Source: Motacilla alba alba
Lineage: Eukaryota; Chordata; Aves; Passeriformes; Motacillidae
Length of the DNA stretch: 64,000 bases
Reading direction: 5' to 3'
Assembly: GCF_015832195.1 (NCBI RefSeq)
Contig: NC_052017.1
Span: 107,606,929-107,670,928, forward strand
Shown here piece by piece: positions 58,957 through 64,000 of the stretch (within the stretch, counting starts at the first letter, position 1; each line of letters opens with the position of its first letter). The position numbers and the translations under genes were made by a program. The notes under the pieces were generated by a model. It saw only the letters and a list, made by a program, of their open reading frames with translations. It was not told where the DNA came from and did not search any database.

Positions 58957-61900
58957 CCCCTCAAGATAAAAATTAAAAAGCCAGAAAGCTTCTGTGTGCT
59001 GTCTTTTAAGGAAGAATTATGATCTCTGCAGTACATCATACGTTCTCATGACTGGCTTCCTCTGTTTTCAAGTTGGGCTGCTTTTATGTAAAGCTAAAAT
59101 TAAAAGACTTACAAGATAAAGAAACATTTTTTTTCTTTGTCTAATTAGTATTTCTTAGATATAGGCCACAAATTTGAGGTCTGATTTTGTACCTGAGAAG
59201 ATCAAAGAGAAGTCATCTTCAAATGTATAGGGGTAGAATTGGTTGTGGGTTTTGTTTTAAATGTTGTATTTTAACATGTGGTTCTTTTTATATAAATCTT
59301 TGTATAAGATCTCTAATTCTAGTATGTTTTAATAAGTGTAGCCTGTTAATACTTATGTTTGAAATGCTAATATGTTGGAGTTTTTTCCGTTATTGCTTTT
59401 AAACTAGCATTTGTCATTGTTTTGTTCTAGCTTGTTTCACAATAATTGATTTTGTGTTCACTTGTTAATTGGTTTAGTTGTAACTTTATTGAAATTCATG
59501 GATTTGCTGATGTCCTGAGGAGGGTGTGTTTTCACTGGTAGTCATTAATTGCACAGTGTTAAGGATTCATAAGCTTACAACTTCTTCATAAAGCAATCAA
59601 CACATTTTATTAACTTCCTGAGTCTGTGCTCTGCTCCCTGAATCACAGCATTTGTGATCCTGCTCTTAGCTGAAAACAGGTGCAGTATTTGTATGATAAG
59701 AAACTCTTTAAAATGAACGCATATTTTACTTTTAGAAGAGTAGTTGCTTGGAGACAAATTGTTGTAATTATTATAATTTATTTTTACAACAGAGGGATTG
59801 GGAGCATCAGAATCAGATACATTGTGTTAAACGCAGAACAAGAGAATGAAAGACACTCAAACACCAAAAAGCCTAGAGAGTAAGGGTTAGATAGTTCCTG
59901 AATGTATTAGATGCATGAGAATCTTAGAAATGGAGCAAGAAGAACTACCATGCTCTTTGCAAAAGCAATACATACCGTTTGCTCAGGAGATCCCCTTCTG
60001 GATGCTTCTTTCTGACACAAACAAGACAAACAAAAAGAGACATGAATGATGTTTGGTACCTCATCTAGTGACTACCAAAGACAGGCAGAAATAGTGAGCA
60101 CCATTTGTCAACCCTTTAGGACAGTGGGCCAGTTGGAGCTGTGATGTGCCCTATTACCCCACAGATTCTATTACCCTGCAAGCCAGACTGTGGTGAGGGT
60201 CTGAGCCTAGCCTGGACAGCAGCCTCCTCTCTTCACAGCCTGAAAAATGAAACCTAGCTTGATATGAAGCCTTGAAGCTTCCACATTTCTACAGCTGTGC
60301 TATGAAAGGAAATACACAATCAGGTGATTAGTCACAGATTTTTCAGCCTGGGTTTCCTCTCTTTTTAATTCCTTAAGTATTCATCCTTACACCTTTGACC
60401 TTTTCCTGTCTTTTATTATATTGTTATCCACTTCACAAGAGAAAATTTTGGTTAAATTGTCTTATAAAGTTACTTGTAACTTTTCCAGATCCTTATCCTA
60501 CATCAGTGGAATCTTATATTGCTCTCCATTGCTCTCTCTGTCTCAATAAAATTAGACTGGGTTATATGACTGTATACTTCCAGCTTCTCTCTCCAGTTTT
60601 CTTGCTGAAAAATTCACCAATAAATTCCATATACTTAGTTATTTCTAACCTAGAATTATCACAGGTAATATAAACAGTAGAATAAACATATTTATATTAT
60701 GTATAAGAGAAAGCACAACCCACGACACCTGACTCAAGGTCTCCTTTAGCACCACCAGCCATTACCTTGAAAAATGAGCTGCTGTTTGTGTGTTGATGCT
60801 CACTGTACTTCAGGTGTGGAGAGATCCTTTTTCTTGTACAGACGTGGTGGGGGAAATAGGTGGAGTGGGCTGCTGAGAGCTCAGACCTATCCCTACTCAT
60901 ATGGTAGGTTTGTTGGTATGTGGTGTAGCAGTCATGAACTACTGGGACATAGCTGACAAAATCAGTATGAAATTCTGTGTCTGCCTGAATCCAGATAATT
61001 CAGACTTATATTGCTAGCAAGTGTTTTTTGTCTTATCAATGGTTTACATAGGTGTATGTCACACACCTGTCCAGACAGACACCTGAGCCAGAAGATAGGC
61101 AAACAATCATACTCAAACATGACTGTAAAGAATAGCCTAAATTCACTTACCGCATTGAGTACATATGAAAACATTCCTTTGACTCCAGTATATCTTCTTA
61201 TTTATATCCCACCTCAAAATACTTTCTGAAAAGAAAATTACATTTCTTGTCCACCACTGAAAGGAAAGGGTTGGCTAGATCAAATGTAACACTGACAGTA
61301 AAGATAATATTTTTACAAATTTTTTTTAAGTATTTCTGAGGAGAAATAAAAAAATAAGGTTTTGTTATGGTTTATACACATCACCATAGTCCAGTCTTCA
61401 AGTTGTCTGGATTAATTAATACACTGCTGGCATGGAGACGTTGCTCTTTCTTTTATTCATGTACTGACAAACCCAGCAGAAAAAGCAAAATAATCCATAC
61501 TGTGCATTATAAAACCTGTGTTCAAACAGCCATATATATATTTTTTTTAACTATACATCCAACCTGAATAAGAAGCTGCATATCTTTGATGTCTCTGGGA
61601 TAGGAAAATGCAGCAGTTGGCTGTCCTTCCTGGAAAGAATCCCTGATGCATTTGAACATGCCTAAGAGAGCATGATGTGGACAAAAGGATGTTCCTGCAA
61701 AACAACGACATTTTTGCTTGAGACAATGACAGGAATCTGAATCTGTGGTTATTACGCTTTTTGTATCAATGTGTCTAAGAACTTTGTACAGGTGCTCATG
61801 TCCATTTTAAATTCATTAACAAGTGCTTTTCCTCTTAATTAAACAAAAATTGTTTTATATTAAGAAATAGCTATTGTCTTCCTATCTGGTGTAGCTTTGT

Positions 61901-62430
61901 GCATTAATAAATTGCTTCATGCTCTTTATTTAACTTGTACAATTATTGTGATTGTTAATTAGTGAATATGCATGAGGCACCTCAAGATTCCAAAGTAAAA
62001 TATCTTCTTTATCGTATCTACATAGGCATTAATACCTTTAAATAAATTAATTTGTGTAGCCAAAGCAGCTATCTACTTTCACCTGGTGCTACTTCACAGG
62101 CTGCTTAAATCAATTATTCAGTTAGAAAATGAAAGTAGAAGATATTTCAGCCAAAGATTTGAGACCTCACCTTACAGATTTTATTCTCTCTTTCATACAA
62201 ACAACTAATTAAACATACAACTAATCTCACCAAAACAGCTATTTATCCTCCCATCATTTGAGTCCTGCAAGGTTGATGAGTTTTGGCAGCATTTGCTTCT
62301 TAATGGTTTATAGAGCTTCACTATGAATAATTTTAGCTGAGGCACAGATAAAAATCACTTTAAGAACCATGGGGAAATACTAGAAAATTACTCTTGACAG
62401 AGCAGAGTGTGTTTGGGATTTTTTGAGCTG
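58957..62430. other. AT-rich non-coding DNA, no gene recognised
   Basis: No exon, RNA gene or named repeat. The right part (about 61840-62350) is rich in TAATTA- and ATGCAT-like words and looks like a possible conserved non-coding element (see findings). Confidence 0.5.
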
Positions 62431-62470
62431 TTTTTTTTTTTGTTTGTTTGTTTGGTTGGTTGGTTGGTTG
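62431..62470 (+). repeat. (TTTG)n/(GGTT)n low-complexity tract
   Basis: A poly-T run passes into TTTG and then GGTT repeats over 40 bp. Simple sequence. Confidence 0.8.
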
Positions 62471-63277
62471 CTTTGTTTTGCTTTTTCAAAATAAAATAAT
62501 GAATGGTCAATTGCAAATTACATCTGAAATTAATTTTAAATCAGTGAAATGCAAAATTCAAATTAAAAAAAGAAAAGAAATGAAATGTAGGAATACGTGG
62601 ATCATAAAGATAAACAAAGATTTTCTTACAAGTAAATTATACCATGTTTTCTAGTTACCAGTTCTTTCTTATTTTCTCTCTGTGGATCAGGAATTTCCCT
62701 TAAGCAGTACAGCATGTTCCTTAAAAGGGATATTTTTTTCTTGCATCATCTCTAATGGTTAAAGTTGTGCAAGACAATGGCAACTACAGACAATGTTTAT
62801 CTGTAAAATGAGCAGTGGGTAGACCCTGAAACTTGCTTACCAACCCCGTTCCATCTTTTGAACACACCAGTCTATCTTTTTTAAGGATATTTAAAGGAAT
62901 TTCAAATAAAGTGAAAGGCAGTCTATGACAAGGCAAGACAGGTGTCTGTGAGCAGTTCATATGGACTCTGCTAAATTTCCATGAATTCAAGAATGGGAGG
63001 GATTGAATACAAAAATCACACAAATTGTTTGGAAAAATGGCTATCAGCTGTGACATTTTATACCAACCACTGCATTAAGGAATTCTGTTGGACTGGTAAA
63101 AATGATCCTGTGAAAAGTCAACATTAGAATCTTTGTTTGGCTGATATCAGGTACAATCCTATCCTGATAGTCTGCTAGCAAACAGACTTGGCGTCCTAGA
63201 AAATATTTTAATATTTTCTGATGATAGGGTGTACAAATGGGGAGGGGGAAAAATGTTTGAGTGTAATTTATTTTTTA
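62471..63277. other. Non-coding DNA, no gene recognised
   Basis: AT-rich, no recognisable gene. The minus-strand 90-codon frame at 62784-63056 matches no family I know. Confidence 0.5.
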
Positions 63278-63352
63278 ATTTCTCTTTAAAAAATGAGAAA
63301 TTTTTTAAATTTCTCATTTAAAAATGAGAAATTTCTCATTTAAAAATGAGAA
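63278..63352 (+). repeat. 22-bp near-palindromic tandem repeat
   Basis: ATTTCTCATTTAAAAATGAGAA occurs twice back to back (63309-63330 and 63331-63352), preceded by a diverged copy from 63278. Each unit is nearly self-complementary (TTCTCATTT against AAATGAGAA), so the strand can fold as hairpins within or between units. Confidence 0.9.
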
Positions 63353-64000
63353 CCTCACCAATTCCCCCAAGACAGCTAAAAACCAATGAGCCAGGGACTC
63401 CACAGACCATCGGCAAGTGCCTGTCATTACTCAGAACTTCAGAAAAAGGAGGGTGATTAATCCATTTAAATTTACTGTACAGGAAATATCAGAGGTGGCA
63501 GATGCTTTCCTCAATCGTGATTTACATAGAAAAGAAAATTAAAACCCTCACTGTAACAATTAACTGACTGCTTCACTAGATCCACTGTCACCTCTGGGTT
63601 TTTTACTTGTGGAGAATGTAACTATAAATGCTTCCAGCTTTCCTGACATAAAGATGTGAGGGGCTGGGGGGCTTGTTTTGGTTTTTCCTTGTTGTTGTTG
63701 GTTTTTTGTTCTGCTTTTGATTTTTGAGTTTTTTCTATTATCAAAGACATTCTATTCCTTGTTTTGGGTTACAATTTTTGGGGTGGGGAACCACTGGGGA
63801 ATGCTGCTTTAGAAAATGACTAATCTGCAGTCATTAGAACACTTCACACTGCAGCAAAACTGTCAGTATCTCTTCATTAGCTTCAAGATAAGGAATTTTA
63901 TATAAGTAGATCTAAACCTCAGCTGTAACATCCTCCTCAGGGTATATTAACAGTGCAGGATTTCACAATATTTCAGGACTAATTTCCTGCTTATTCAGAT
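63353..64000. other. Non-coding DNA, no gene recognised
   Basis: AT-rich end of the window with a G/T-rich low-complexity patch at about 63670-63725. Nothing else recognisable. Confidence 0.5.

Overview
This window looks like a piece of a bird nuclear genome, probably a songbird or close relative. The evidence is the repeat content: CR1-type LINE remnants ending in the avian-style ATTCTGTG-like 3' octamer, avian-type endogenous retrovirus (ERV) LTRs, and an AT-rich single-copy background. The species and clade are inferred; nothing in the sequence proves them. I found no protein-coding exon, tRNA, rRNA, snRNA, miRNA or CRISPR array that I can defend. The open reading frames are short, unrelated to any family I know, and mostly lie in repeats or low-complexity DNA. 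The window is best read as a gene desert or the interior of a very large intron.

Layout. 1-5354 is AT-rich DNA with one GC-richer patch near 0.9-1.6 kb. 5360-8309 is the clearest element: a complete but gutted LTR retrotransposon. It has two 1,365-bp LTRs with no difference that I could find, an internal region of only 220 bp, a primer-binding site complementary to tRNA-Glu, a short purine tract, and a 5-bp target duplication (CTTAC). From 8.3 to 40.5 kb the DNA is mostly unique and AT-rich, with a degenerate minisatellite (9.1 kb), a trinucleotide-like stretch (11.7 kb), two A/C-rich low-complexity tracts (13.8 and 31.2 kb), an old LINE reverse-transcriptase scrap (18.3 kb), a possible ancient palindromic repeat (25.4 kb) and an 87-bp tandem duplication (33.7 kb).

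40,488-42,875 is a long, decayed CR1 LINE on the minus strand, with recognisable endonuclease and reverse-transcriptase remnants. Smaller CR1 pieces follow at 45.8, 46.2 and 47.9 kb. Simple repeats include (AT)n at 45.6 kb, (CAAAAA)n at 46.0 kb and an uninterrupted 160-bp CTCTC array at 49.4 kb. An avian ERV LTR-related repeat lies at 55.8-56.5 kb. A 675-bp minus-strand solo LTR with a 6-bp target duplication lies at 58,276-58,950. The right end has a 22-bp near-palindromic tandem repeat at 63.3 kb.

There is no gene network to describe. The story is successive waves of retroelements. The CR1 fragments are old and broken, the solo LTR is intermediate (one mismatch in its target duplication), and the 5.4-8.3 kb element is very young and dependent on proteins made elsewhere.
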